Shown here piece by piece: positions 23,201-35,890 of a DNA stretch of 64,000 nucleotides (positions within the stretch are counted from its first letter, which is position 1; every line of letters starts with the position of its first letter). The notes under the pieces were generated by a model. It did not search any database. It was not told where the DNA came from and saw only the letters and a program-made list of their open reading frames with translations. A program made the position numbers and the translations under genes. The stretch is from Mesaphorura yosii (lineage: Eukaryota > Arthropoda > Collembola > Poduromorpha > Tullbergiidae). The DNA lies in contig WIXG01000109.1 of the NCBI GenBank assembly GCA_009869945.1, positions 124,001-188,000 of the forward strand, written 5' to 3'.

Positions 23201-26024
23201 CCTCGAACGGATTGCCAAATACCTGCTGGCATTCTTCGCATTCTGGCTGAAAGAGACATGATGACAGTTCAGAATCATCACACGAGCAAGAACTTGTGCT
23301 ACCGTGCCCGCTTTGATGATGCGCGTGTCCGTGATGATCTGCGACTGTCTCGCGATTGTGGTTCGAAGTGGAAGGACATGTGATTTTATTGAGGGCGGCC
23401 AGAATGCTTTTAGAATTCCCGTGTACAGGCACTTTGCTGACTTTCTGTTGGCGTTGTGCGTCGGAGCGGAGCTCTGATGTGTCAGCCTGTTGCTGTACTG
23501 GCGGCATATGCTGCAGAAGTTGCATGATTGAATTTGTTCGTCCTGACCCTGAGCCGCCTGCTTCGGACCGAGACCGACCTGACCCGGTAGCCGATCCCTT
23601 GCCAGAGTCGTTGGAAGTTTCAGTGGAGAACTTGCGCATTTGGGACTTCGTATAATTCTTGTGAGCAGGCTCATCAGATGGTGTAGCGAGAGCGCCCACC
23701 GTCTGTCCGTACTTGTCATGATTATGAATCTCGTTGACAGCTGCTGAAGCAGCGTTGACAGCCGTTTGGATCATCGGTGAGGTATGGAAGCTTCCACCGA
23801 TTAAAATTGACAGATCCCTCAATTGCTGCAGTGCGGACTTGTGTGAGCTTGGGTCATCTCCCTTGTCAAGGTCGAGATCATCGTCATCATCGCCAATTGG
23901 GCAGTCAATGCTTGTGTCGATTGAATCGCCTTGCGCCGTCGTCGTGGATCGAGCGTCTTGCCTTGTGTGTCTGTCGCCTTCATTCTCGTCAGTGAATGCG
24001 TCGGAATTTAGCGAAGAAAGCGTGGAGTAACTGTCTCGCAAGTGACCGCAGCTGAGCAACGTTGTGGTCATCGTACAAGCTGAGTAAACAGAAGTTCGAG
24101 AGGCTGGACCACTCGGCCCTGATGCATGCGGCGAATCGGAAGTGTGGCCATTCTGGCTTTGACTATGTGCATTCGGATTTGTCTCGTACGAGATTGTTGT
24201 GTAAGGTGACGGAGCCTTGAAGTCCAAATGCTCTGAAAATCGTAGGTTTTTGTTCGATTTGCTGGGATTCGCGTTCGCCGATGCTCCTGCCGTCGAACCG
24301 GAGGCCTGCGACTGCGCCTGTGGTGCTGAATTCAAAGCGCTTGAGGACTGCTGTGTCTGTGGCTCCGGTAGACGCCTGGTTTTAGGCGGAAGCGGTGGCG
24401 GAATTTTATTTCTCGGGAGTGGTGGGCGTTCGTGAGGTGCCTCCACTTCCGAGGGCTTTGGCCTTTGCTCTTGGCTGGCTAGATCAGTTTGGTACTTATT
24501 GGAAAACGATGAGCCATGCCCATTTACCTTTGGCTTGAATAACAACGAATCAAAACTTTCGAGAAGGCTATCAGCATCCACTGAAGACGCATTTGTAGTT
24601 CGCCCTCCACTACCGCCAGACTGCAGTCCATTTTCCGAAAGAGCTGCAGGCGGTTTGGTGACAGTCTGGACAGGCACACGCTGTATCTCTTCTTCAGGCA
24701 GCTGAAATCCACCGTAGCCAGACTCCGAAGTGGGAACCAGCTGGCGTCTTCGGTGAGAAGTCGTGATGGGTAGGTCTTCCGATTCTACTTGTTCTTGCGC
24801 TTGCGCTCTGGCTTTCGTGGACTCCATGGGCACGTAGACCATGCCGAAGCCTTGTACCAGCTTTGATGCTTTGGAATTTGATACAGCAGTGGTGGCCGCA
24901 TTTGTGATCGTGCTTTCTGTGTCACGCCGTTTTTCGTAGCCAGTCTCCGAGCCCTTCCCTGTATTATTCTTGCTGGTGCTAGTTTGACCTCGGACAATGT
25001 TCTTGCCATAAAATCCCGTTGGACCTGCTCCAGGCTTTGATCTGTTTGCTGGCGCTTGTGCTCGTCCACCGCTCTCATCATCCGAAATGAGGTGCACGTT
25101 TATGAGCTTGACATTATGGCTGCTGGACATTGTTGACTGCGGCGGCAGAGGAAGGACGGGTGAATTTCGGCGTCTGCCGTGTCCATTGTGGGCTCTACCT
25201 CGAAGGCGATAACGTTGGCCAACGCCCAGATATTCCTCTTCATCGTCGTCATCTCCGTTAATGTTATAATTTCCACTCACCATCGCATGTCCATGTCCGT
25301 GCCCGTGGACCGAATCATGATGATCGGACCCGACAATGAGACTGCTGCGTCCATCAATGCTGCTGTGGCTCCCTCGACTGCTCAGCGTGCTGCTGCTGCT
25401 GTGAGTGCTTCCGCCCGAACTATGGTACGTTTTGGTGCTCGCAAGTGAATCATTTGTCGCGGTTGGGCTTGCGTGCCTTCGGCGAGCAACAATGGCAAGA
25501 CCTGCGCCTGCAGGACGCCCACGCGCATGCACGTGAGGATCAGGCGAAGGAATCCTTACGCGTAAAGGCTTATCGGGAACTGACGGTTTGTGACGAGACC
25601 GTTCTTGCACGTCGCAGTCATCATCTTCGTCGGTCATCATCAATTTTTTATTTGCCTTGCAAATAAATCCATTCGAAGTATGAATTCCGATTCCAGACGT
25701 CGCGTACGGGTTCTTAAACATGCTTGTTCCCGTGCTGGTGCTCTTCCCGTCACTTTGACTTCGGCTACTGGCACTGGCCTTGCTCTTGTTGTAGATTTCT
25801 TGCTGCTTGGCAGCCATGTACAGCTGCTCTTGCTCTTCCCGACTTCTCCGTTGCTGCTCCTGCAGCTCCCGTTCATAAATTGCTACACGCGGACCCCAAC
25901 TGGAGTGAAGACCGCCACCACCGCTTCCCCCAACTTCGCATGACGCAGATCCACCGCTCCTTGAAGTCGGGTTGCTTGAACTCAGCAGCTTCTTTTTCAT
26001 TTGCTTAATTTTTCGGCTGTACAT
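20271..26024 (-). CDS. Protein with C-terminal CAMSAP/Patronin-type calponin-homology domain
   Basis: Five exons: 26024-22125, 22035-21940, 21866-21516, 20974-20863, 20791-20271; 1659 aa. The first 1300 residues, all in one exon, are low-complexity. They are rich in Ser, Gly, His and Gln, with proline motifs (PPLPRNKIPPPLPPK) suited to SH3 binding and a His-rich run. The remainder matches the split CH domain of CAMSAP/Patronin: SIKWLVTKAYNH, LATGKLYCMALANLF, SHWEIIKILSRKGIYV, THIALIEAVMGLYA, EEFILAWVNAVIDTLK, FDGIGLCSLFVLYF and LTDLLYIHGYMKQNVLQLLLDIFYY. CAMSAPs cap microtubule minus ends through a C-terminal CKK domain. Here the CH domain is at the C-terminus and no CKK domain or long coiled coil is seen. 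A donor-like GTGAGT shortly before the stop could extend the gene. Upstream non-coding exons are possible. Confidence 0.82.
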
Positions 26025-29000
26025 CTTGAAATTGAATGAAGCCTGATCTCATTAAAAGGCGTAAACAAAAGTTTATGTTTCATTCAATGCGCAGCACAAC
26101 ACGACAACGGAGCTTAGTTTAGGTTCAAAGTCCATCACATATACGCGTCACAATCACAATAACAATGTAATAGAAACCCGCTTACGCCTACGCGATTCCG
26201 GGCTGTTTGTTTCACTCGACTCGTCCCGAATCGGAATGGTAAAGATAGAACGTAGATTAATTTACATTCACAACTTCCAGGTGCTGACGTCACCCGAATC
26301 TGAAATCTGAAACCCGGAAGGCAGCTAAATCTGGAATCTGGAGACAGACTCGCACACACACTCACTCAACGCAATACCCGACAACTAAAACATTTAACTT
26401 TAAATATCGATCTCATTTATGAAACTTCTATTTCAATTTAAACTGACGCCCAGACAGAGAAGTATCGCAACGCGGGGAAAACGAACTGCACGCCACGAGA
26501 TCCAGATTCAATTTGTTACAATAACAAATAAGAACTTACGAAGTTAAGTATTTACATGCGGATTTCTCATACAGGCGAAAAGTAAGACTGTGAGACTGTC
26601 ATTGCCGCAAGCATAAATGACCGACCGACTGGCAACTGGCAAAACGCAAACGTAAAATGCTACTGACAACTGGCAGCTGACTGGCTGACAGTGACAATGA
26701 GGAATGAGTTGTGCATGTGGAATGTCTATGCCTTGCTGTCTGGTCGCGAATCTCGGCGACCAAGTGATGACTGCCCCAAAATCATCATCTCCTTTCTCAT
26801 CTTTGCAATCTCAATCTGGGTAAGGCAGACAGGCGGTTTGATTTTTCCCCAGAGGAAAGTTTTGATTTTCCTGCATGCCGCGTGTGCATTTGCCATGCCT
26901 CGCCATGTGTCAGGTACTTTTTCGCATTCAATTCCGTATTTTTGTACCGAAACTGTCAGATTTAAGATAACCATTGTTATCACGCCCATTATTAATATAC
27001 ACACACAACAAATACGCATGTATGCTGCTGTGATGCTGTGGATGAAATATCGTGAGACAAATGGCAAAATGCAGGCTGCAAAGTAGATTATCAGCCCATT
27101 AGCCATTGCCAGCGTGTGCTGCGCGTTTCATACGCATTTTATGGGGAACCGAATGAAAAGCAAACCTCATTTTAAGATTCTCCTGTTGTCTGTTGCGGTT
27201 GTCTCGCAATTACATGGCAATTGTCTTAACTTATGAAAATGTGTTACTGGTCTGCCTGCCCCGGCCTGAAACACGCTGCTCTTGCTTTTGCTGCGAAAGG
27301 ATGACATGAGAATGAAGAAATGAGATTGAGAGCGTGTGCGTGCTCGTGCTCGGGTTCGGAATTTGGTGCAAGTGCAAGCTACAAATTGCAAAAGCCACGC
27401 GGCTCGGCCGGCCTTAGCGTTAATGAGCCTCGACAGTGCTGCAGCCTTAATCTTGGTATTTAGCTATTTAGCATGTTAAAGTTAATAAATGAGGATGCAG
27501 GATATGACTTGACTGACTTCCTTTGCGTTTTGTGAACGTGCGTGCTTCTATTCGCTTTTTTCTCAAATTAATCGTATGTTTACTCTAAGCCGATGAAGTC
27601 TCTTTATTCTCTGCGAAAGGCATTAGGCATTGAGGCTGAATACTCTTCACCTCGTCATCGCCATGCAGGTTGATTCTTTTGTTGTGTTTGCAAGAATTTG
27701 CACCACGAGAGGTAAAACCAGCGTTCTTGAACTTTAAAACCAAAAGTTGCAGTTACGATGAGAATTTTTACGATCCGCGTGCTTCGTTTCCCATAAAACT
27801 CAGAATGCGGCACCTGCGAGAACGTTTCCGTGATGTGATGAAATGCGCAACGGGAATCGACATTCGACACCAAACAGCGAAGCAGCACCAGAAAAAGGTA
27901 TTTCGCATTCGTTTCATGCGGTGAATACTTTCATTTGAAGAAGGATCAAGTGTCAGCTCTTATTCTAATAGGCGCGTGAGAAAATTTTAACGAATATGAT
28001 AAATGTACAATTCACAATTGAAATTGAAACCAAAACGCAGGAGGCAAAAGGTAAAACCATGTTCTACTGTTACTTTGCACTGGTAGGATTCACATCTTTC
28101 GGAAAATCTCGGCAGCCTTTCACAATGGGACGGGGAACTGAAATGAACGGTGAAGTACAAGAAACAAGAAAAACAAAACCCTAGCGGAGATAAGAAAAGA
28201 AGAGCCGCATTGTTACAATTCTTTTGCCTTTGCAGCTTCCGCTTCTGATTGTGACGCGGCTCACGCTGTGCTCAATCCCGTCGCCGACCCGCAATGCAAT
28301 GCTGTATCTCTGAGATCATCGCGCAGTGGCAGTAAAAGTTCAAGTAATTATCAAGTAGTTCATGCCCTGCATAAATTAATCCCATTCCAATTCACACCGA
28401 CTCGCACCGCTGTCATAATGGACAGAAATATGAAATCAAGCTCGTAATCTTCATCACGATAAGGAAATCGAATTCTAATTGACATCTGTTCGGGACTGGC
28501 AAGACAGCAGATACTTGCAGCCATGTACATATTTTTAATTAGGATTGTTCAAATATGGGAATTCTGAGTCGTAGATCGTGAGCTGGTGATTAGATTACAA
28601 TTTTGCAATTGCGGCTCGCGATAGTGATTAAATTGAGACATCTTCTTCCACTCTACTGTAAGGTTTTCAGGACAATTCATTCCACTTTCTCAATATTGCA
28701 TTGCATTGCATTGCATTGCATTGCACTTGCACTCAATTGTGGAGTAGAAATAATAACAGATGACAATCAAAAGCCTACAAGCAACAAGGCAGACTGTCAT
28801 AAATGGAGTTTATTCACTCGCGTCCGCGTCTTCGGCAAAAGTGAGTTAAATTCAGTAAATGAGAAATGAGTCGAATCGTGCCATTAAAAATGAAATTTCT
28901 TGTAACTTGAATGTCCATGTTTAATGTTGAATGTTAGTTTCATTTTTCAAAAGCCACATTCCTCCGTGCCGAGGCTCTCGAGACTCGAGACGTGTCATAA

Positions 29001-32000
29001 AAAGTATGCCTGCAAAATGAGTTCAGTTAAAATGGAGCACAAGAGCACGTTACGTTGTTGAGTATTTACATTTCTGCGACGCAGAGCCAAAATATGCGTG
29101 CAAGTGCAGAATGCAAAATGCACTTGTACGTATGCCAAAAACAAAGAGAGCCAAATGCAAAAAGTGCATTTTTGCAATCGTGCATTAAAAATGCGATCAT
29201 TGTTTAGGTAGGAAATGAGCCGTGAAAATTGTGCTTTGTATCAATTATGGGGCATTTCGAGCAGAGAAGAAACGCAGCAATGCAATGTCTGAATCATGTC
29301 TGACGTCTCATACGCGAGAAATTTCGTGTCATATGTTCAATTTGCTCTAATTTGAACGGAGAGCAAGAGCCAGGGACCATCTTGCTTTGCTCTCTTGGAA
29401 GTCCATTCTTTGGCGCTTAATTTTTGTGTGTCTATTTGAGAATAGCAGCAACGGCTTTAATTTCTTTCCTTACATAACTGTTGACACAGGCTGTCAGAAA
29501 TTTGTCACTGTGTCATACTTGGACCAACAAAAAACGAAGTACTCAGGTACAGTAATACCAACAATGATAGCGGTCATTTGCTGACACGCTTGCGTTATTC
29601 CTCACAAAAACAGAAAAAACTGAATTGGAACCATTTAGTTGCTCTTTTTTTAAAGTTCTTTCGACAAATGACTGCATATGCAGAGTAAACGCCTGGTGAA
29701 CTGAATTTAATAAAGCATTTATGCACGTGTTCACAGAATCATTTTCGACCTCAGAACGTCTGAACTACAAACTTCAATAGCTAATTGCAATTTTCTCCGG
29801 CCCTGCGCTTACTCCTGACCAGTGGTGACGAATCTAACGAAGCGCAGAGCCCAAATAACGTAGCATGACACCAAAGACGCCAATAAGACACCGGCACGGG
29901 AACAATAGGATCAAGAATGTGATAAAGATCATTTACTCGCTCAGGTGCGTGCGAACAATTAGGCACCCAACCAAACAAATAGACAAATACAAGGGATTAA
30001 GCGCCGAGTTGAGAATGAGATTCTCATGAAATGTGAAAGATTGCAAATCTTTTTGCCTTTGCCTGCTGCGCGGTTGAGCCGTTGCAGTCTCCGTTGGAAT
30101 TCTCCCAGGACACGCCGAGCCTGCGACTCTTCAAATCTTGATTTGTTGTGAAGTAATTGCATAAGATCGTGTTACGATTACGAGATTATTTGACAAAACA
30201 AGAAGAATTGTGCAATCTGTAATGTCCATTGGCATCACAGAAGTGCTTCTTCAATTCTCGAAGAGGCTGAGGCGCAAATGTAAAGGCGAAAGGGCAATGA
30301 AAATGAAAGACGAATCGCATCTTCAATCCTCGCAGTGCTTTAAATGGGAATTCAGATTGCTCGATTTCTCGATTTCTGATATAAATGAGAATATTAAACT
30401 GCGGCGCATTTGTCTCGCTCATCTCCATCTTTTGAGAGCTTCATTTTTATAGCGGAGAATAATAAAAGGTAACGGAAGCCTCATTTAAGTACGCTAACAC
30501 TAACTTTCGAACAAATGTAAAAATAGTACGATGCGTTTTTATAACCCATAATTTCCTCACACGACACAATTCGCGCAAGCAAGCCCGAAATGTAAAATGC
30601 AAACCCAAAATGCTGAAATACGAGACGCAAAAATAACAACAGAAGATCATCGTCGTTTTGTCATGAGGCTAATGGTGGTAGAAGAAGAAAGTTAAATTCA
30701 AAAGTTATGCGTGCATATGTTGCGGTTTCCCGAGTAAACCATGCAAAGCAGTCAGTCTTCGTTTTATTCGAGCTATTTTTGAACGTGTGTCATAAACACA
30801 AACACGATGGGCGACGGTTGTGACATGTGTGTGAACTAATTACGAATTGGACATGGTTTCGAATGTGCATGTTTTTTTGTCTCATTATGCATCGGTTTGT
30901 CATGACAGACAGACTCAGCTTTCTAGCTTCAGATTTCTTGTGCACCGTTTCCTAAGCCGGCATTCTGACTTCTTCCTGCTTGGTGAATCTTTACGGGAAG
31001 AATCGTACAAATATTTTGCTGCGATTAATTTGTTTTGCATATTTCAATGCAATGCGATGCAGTACAACGCAATAAGTTGTAACCGCTTTTGTCTGTGATA
31101 TCCGGAACGGCAGAATAATAATAATAACAGGTTATGTTATGAAATTTACAGTTACGGAAGCATGTCATGAAAATTCGTGAAGTAATTCACGGAATCCAAA
31201 AATAAACGTGCGGATTTAGTGTTTATGTAATAATCTGAATTTTTTATTAGCGTATACCTTCCTCGTTTCGATTGTGTACCGGCTCCGAGTTTGGGCTGCT
31301 TGGCAGTTGGTATTTAAAAATGCATCGACCTTCTTACCAACTGAAGCTTTGCGCGATTACGAGCATTAATGCCAATATTAAATATGATGTTAATTTGAAA
31401 ATTTGACTGACCATCTGTCAAGTTTGCGTTGCGTTGCATTTCATTCAAGCATGCCGAAGTCGTTCCTCGAAGTTTGTAGACATCTGCGAATTTAAATTAA
31501 CAAGTACAGTCGACTCAGGCTAGGGCTTTAAAATGGTCAAAAACTGTCGCCGATCTGCATTTTCACGGATCTCTTAAAATAAACACTCTCTCCTGGGGCA
31601 CGTAAATCCAAGCTAATTACGAGTCAATTAAAAGCGTACGTCGTGAATGGTGAATGCGACTTTCGAACTATTTCAAGTTTATTCCATAAAAATCTTAATT
31701 AGACTCTCCTGTCATGAAAGGATTTTCACAGCCAACAAGTAAATTGCTGATGGATAATGCATTCCGACCCTATTTTCACATCTGTACAGATTGAGATGAA
31801 TTCCCAAATTGATAGAAAGTACGGCATAAAAGTATTGCTCATTGCTGTTAATGACTAGTTCTTCGTCGCTGTGCCGTGCCTATTTAAGTAGACTGAGTAT
31901 TCGTGTGTCATGTCATACGAGTTCTTTTATCCCGAGTGGATTTATTATGAGAATTAATTATCATTGGATCCTCACAACACATTGCCAATTGCCATATAAG

Positions 32001-32975
32001 TACGCGTACGCACAGTGTAGAATAAAGATCACAAAAGGAGAAGAGGAGAGTCGAGAAGAAGACTTGAGAAGATGGATGAATAAAATTGTGCGATATCATT
32101 CTCATTATCCTACCGATGCGATGAGATGCCATTGCAATGCCATGCCGTAAGTGTACTCACTTATTTCTGTTCCGTCCTGATGTGCCTGCATGGTAATAAT
32201 AATTTACTCCATAATATTAATCATATTAGTAATGTGTGGCTAATTTCAATACATGTCATTACGAACAGTAGAAAGTTGTGAGGACGTGACAGATAACGAG
32301 TGCGTGGAGTAAATTGCAAATATTAACATAGTCAGTAGTATGTATATACGTGTCATCTCCTTCTGAAAACTGAATCTGTAATCTGTAATGATTAAGACAT
32401 GTTCCTGAAATACGAACACGATTGCGAAAAGATAATTAATTACAAGAAGCAGAAGATTTAAGATCCGCATTCTGAATCCGAATCTTTCAATGGTTGTGTT
32501 TCGTTTGAAGGATTGAAATAAATTCCAAGCATTAGACTTGACCAAAGGTGGTGATTAGGCTCGTATCGTGAAGTGAATGCAACATATCGCACTCTGAATT
32601 TGCAAGTAGTGAAGTATGAGAATCAGAAATATTTTATCAGATTTCAAGTTGATTAAGCATTCGTGCACGCTTTTTGCCTGCTACTTCTTGTGAATTTTGT
32701 CATTCTGCACCGTTTTTATGGTTATGCCTTATTCAAATGCATTTTGTTAACTCATCTGTTGCGAAAGACACAGACGCGGCAGAATGACTAATTTTTATTC
32801 CAGTGCTAAAAAATAACCCAATTCAAGCCGCAGTGTATGCGTAACAGACAAACGGGGGAAGGGGCACACCATGTCAGCAGAGTCAGCGAAGTCACTGAGA
32901 GCACGGGATTGACAAACACAAAACAGAAAGGCTTGAGTTTATTTTGCTTCTTAAGTTTTACGTATGTCGTCTATT
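26025..32975. other. 7-kb stretch without supported genes
   Basis: Nothing codes convincingly on either strand. It may contain the promoter and untranslated exons of the CAMSAP-type gene (an acceptor-like AG directly precedes its start codon) and the 3' untranslated region of the galactosyltransferase. Small simple repeats occur, including an ATTGC run at 28695-28724 and an AAT run near 31110. Confidence 0.4.
28695..28724. repeat. Pentanucleotide microsatellite (ATTGC)6
   Basis: Six uninterrupted copies of ATTGC. A simple tandem repeat in non-coding sequence, likely length-polymorphic. Confidence 0.9.
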
Positions 32976-34186
32976 CTAAACTCGAGCGTTCATAATCTGA
33001 TCATACAAATCATACATTAAACTCATGTCGCCGTCAGTGTGGTACGCAGTACACGTGGTAATTGACTCAGGCCTACTAAAATATCTGTGTAATCGAGGAT
33101 AATGTGCGTCGTACATATTTGGAATCTGTTGCAGTTCAATATTAAGGAACTCATTCGCAATGAGTCCGGTCACGTAGACATCTTCTAAGTTGAACACTGG
33201 CACTTGTAAACTTGCGTCAATCAGTTTCGGCACAACTGCTGCACTGAGCACATAGCAAGGTCCGCCAACGTAGTTTGGAAGGGACGACGTTTTCGCTTTA
33301 GCTTCCCTCCACAGCGCTGACGGAACATACCACTTTGAGAACGAGTTCCACGTGTGAGGGCTTCGGCCTTCGTGCACGAGACCACCGACATAATTCTGGT
33401 ACACAGGAGCTGAAGGCTCAATGCTTTGAATGTAACGCAACATCTCTGGCACGTGAATGAATACGTCGTCGTCAGTCTTAATTAAGTATCTTGACTTTGG
33501 ACAATTATTCGAGAACCACTTGAGCATTCTTAGCGTTTTGATTGAAAGATTAGAATAATGTTCATCCAAGTCTTCGATAATGAGATCACCGTGAAGTTGG
33601 GCTTCCATCTGGACATCCTTCAAATCGAAACCAAATTCAGCGTTATGACAAGACTCAGGAACAGAGACAGCGACAAAAGATCACTTACATCTTTTTCTGA
33701 TGATTTTGGAGTTCCAAGAAAGAAGAATATCATCACATTATTTTCGTATTTCCAGTTGACCCAAGTTTTGCGTATCGTCTCGCGCCTGGCTCTACTGCTT
33801 GCTAACGTCGTGATAAGAATTGTGGCGTCGAGATTTCGGCCTTTGAACTGATTTAGAGATTTGCAAATCAAACACATGCCATGCTGTTCATAATTATGAT
33901 AGTACTGCATATTTCTTACCTGGCATCCTTTTGTTGGATTCATGATTGTTGTGTCTTCATTGAGCTTCAAAAAGTCGTGCATATTCCTGCTTCCAAGCGC
34001 TTCCAAAATTATGGACGTCTTCCGAGTTTGTTCCAAGTAATTGATTAAATACACAAGGACCAAGGCCGCAGTTGCAAAGTACAGTAGAGTCTTGCTGTTG
34101 AACCTTGAAAGTTGCTGCTTAATTGTGAAAGACGGATTCTTGAAAATTCGGAGCACGCGATGCCGTTTCCGCAGCAGTTGATCCAT
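32976..34186 (-). CDS. Beta-1,3-galactosyltransferase (GT31 family)
   Basis: Two exons: 34186-33689 and 33617-32976; 379 aa. Type II Golgi membrane topology: short basic cytosolic tail, one membrane anchor (LLYFATAALVLVYLI) and a lumenal catalytic domain. GT31 motifs appear in order: RRETIRKTW, HGDLIIEDLDEHYSNLSIKT, KTDDDVFI (the metal-binding DxD), LPNYVGGPCYVLS and EDVYVTG. It transfers galactose or a related sugar from a UDP-sugar in beta-1,3 linkage onto a glycan acceptor; the exact donor and acceptor cannot be told from sequence. The second exon acceptor could instead be three codons downstream (at 33608) without changing frame. Confidence 0.9.
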
Positions 34187-35890
34187 CGCTCTTGTGCCCT
34201 CACTCAATCACTGAAGTTACATTTGTAACTTCACGGAATTGATTATGCAAACCAGATGCCAAACTTCCAAGAACAGCTGCAGCAACTCAGCAAGCTTAAA
34301 TTAATTCATGAACACAGCCCTTGCAGGAACAGCCCTGGATGCTGTGATTGAAAAATGATACTAATTCTATTGCGTCATTGCCTGTCGAAACAGACGTCTG
34401 CGTCCGGTCCGTACTGGGTTCCTTCTACAGAAAAGAGAACACAATAGCAATCACAAAAAGGATAAGTGAGATAAGATAACTATGAATTATCACCGACCTC
34501 TTCTGTCAACAGGCAGTAGTCAGCATCAGCCCAAGTGCACCTACAAATCCATCTTTTTGTTTTCTAACTTTTTATAAACTTGAACTTTTTGGAGCTTCGC
34601 GTGGAGTCCAGCACTCAGTACTTTCGCAATTTGGTCAAGTTGACTCTAATAATTCCAGGACTACACCACCACCAGCAGCGCGCTGCGAAATACTGGCCAC
34701 TTAAGCCACAAACACGGAAAACATCACAAATCGAACCAAACCAGTATCTCCAGGCTCCAACTCCGACTGCATTGGCAATGACGTCTATGACACACTCTTC
34801 GAAGTCTTCAGTGTTCAGAGAGTAGCGATTCGAAGTTATTCTGTAGAAGTAATTAAACTTTTAGTCAGGAGTAGTAACTAAACAGCCTTTCTTCATAAAC
34901 AATATACAAAACAGCTCTTGAATTGCAAATGAGACGTACCGTTTGTCAAACTTCGTTAAAATTAACTTCAATGACTTTGACTTTAATAAACCGAAATGCC
35001 GACTCTCAAACGGATAACGCGACGCTTGCCGTCGTCAGAAGTCAGAACGAAACTTTATGATACGGACACCACATTATGAGTTACAGTAATGAGAGTCCGT
35101 TTCTACCTGCTGTATGTAGTGTGAACATCATTGGAGAATAATTTGATACAACTTACAACGAATATCCTTTTATCTGGTCGCAATCCGAGAATAAATTAGT
35201 AGCATGCAATCATGAAACCAGGATCTGAATCTGGAGTGTTTCAACGGGCGGGGGCTTCCTCGTACGATAAATCTGAGTCGTAATATCCAAGATCCATTTT
35301 CATAAATAATCGTGCTTCGTGCATCGGCGATCGTGTTCCAAACTTTAGACCAGCCAGGCGAAAGAAGACAGCACAAAGCCCAAAGCGGCAAAAATTTAAT
35401 GCAATGTGGTTCGGTCCCATAATTTTAAGTGCGCTGTACTGAAATGGCTGAGTGCTTCAGGCCTCATGTGTTATACGGTTCTCAGGCAACCGCGCGTCAC
35501 GCAATTTCGGATCCGGAAGAAAGCTAATTTTGCGGTGCGGTGCGGTGCGAGTGCTGGATTCATGTGCACATGTTTTAATAATAATGGATTTTAAGAATTT
35601 ATGAACTATCCATGTTTTTCCATCGCATGTCGCATGCAGTAGTGCTAAGTAAGCAAACAAGAATTTGTCGAACTATGTCATGTCATGTCGCACGCAATCC
35701 AATCACACGCAGTTCTACTATTTCGCTCAACTCGGAAGCTCCGATTGGCAATACGGCACAGATACTAATGATAATCATGGGGACGAAGAATACCTCGCCT
35801 GTAAATTGATACATTTATTTCTAGTGCACGAAGCGGAAACAGAAACACAACGGAACACAATTCTGGAAAGGCTGAGAAACCACGTTAGTC
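34187..35890. other. Intergenic stretch between galactosyltransferase and GPCR
   Basis: 5' flank of the galactosyltransferase and 3' flank of the GPCR. A short TGCGG repeat lies at 35531-35549. No exon is supported. Confidence 0.4.
35531..35549. repeat. Short TGCGG tandem repeat
   Basis: Nearly four tandem copies of TGCGG in non-coding sequence. Confidence 0.75.

Noticed and set aside
33910-33935. Possible 15-bp intron (GTAAG...CAG) in the galactosyltransferase
   Set aside because: Far below a workable intron size, and the sequence is in frame, so it is treated as coding.
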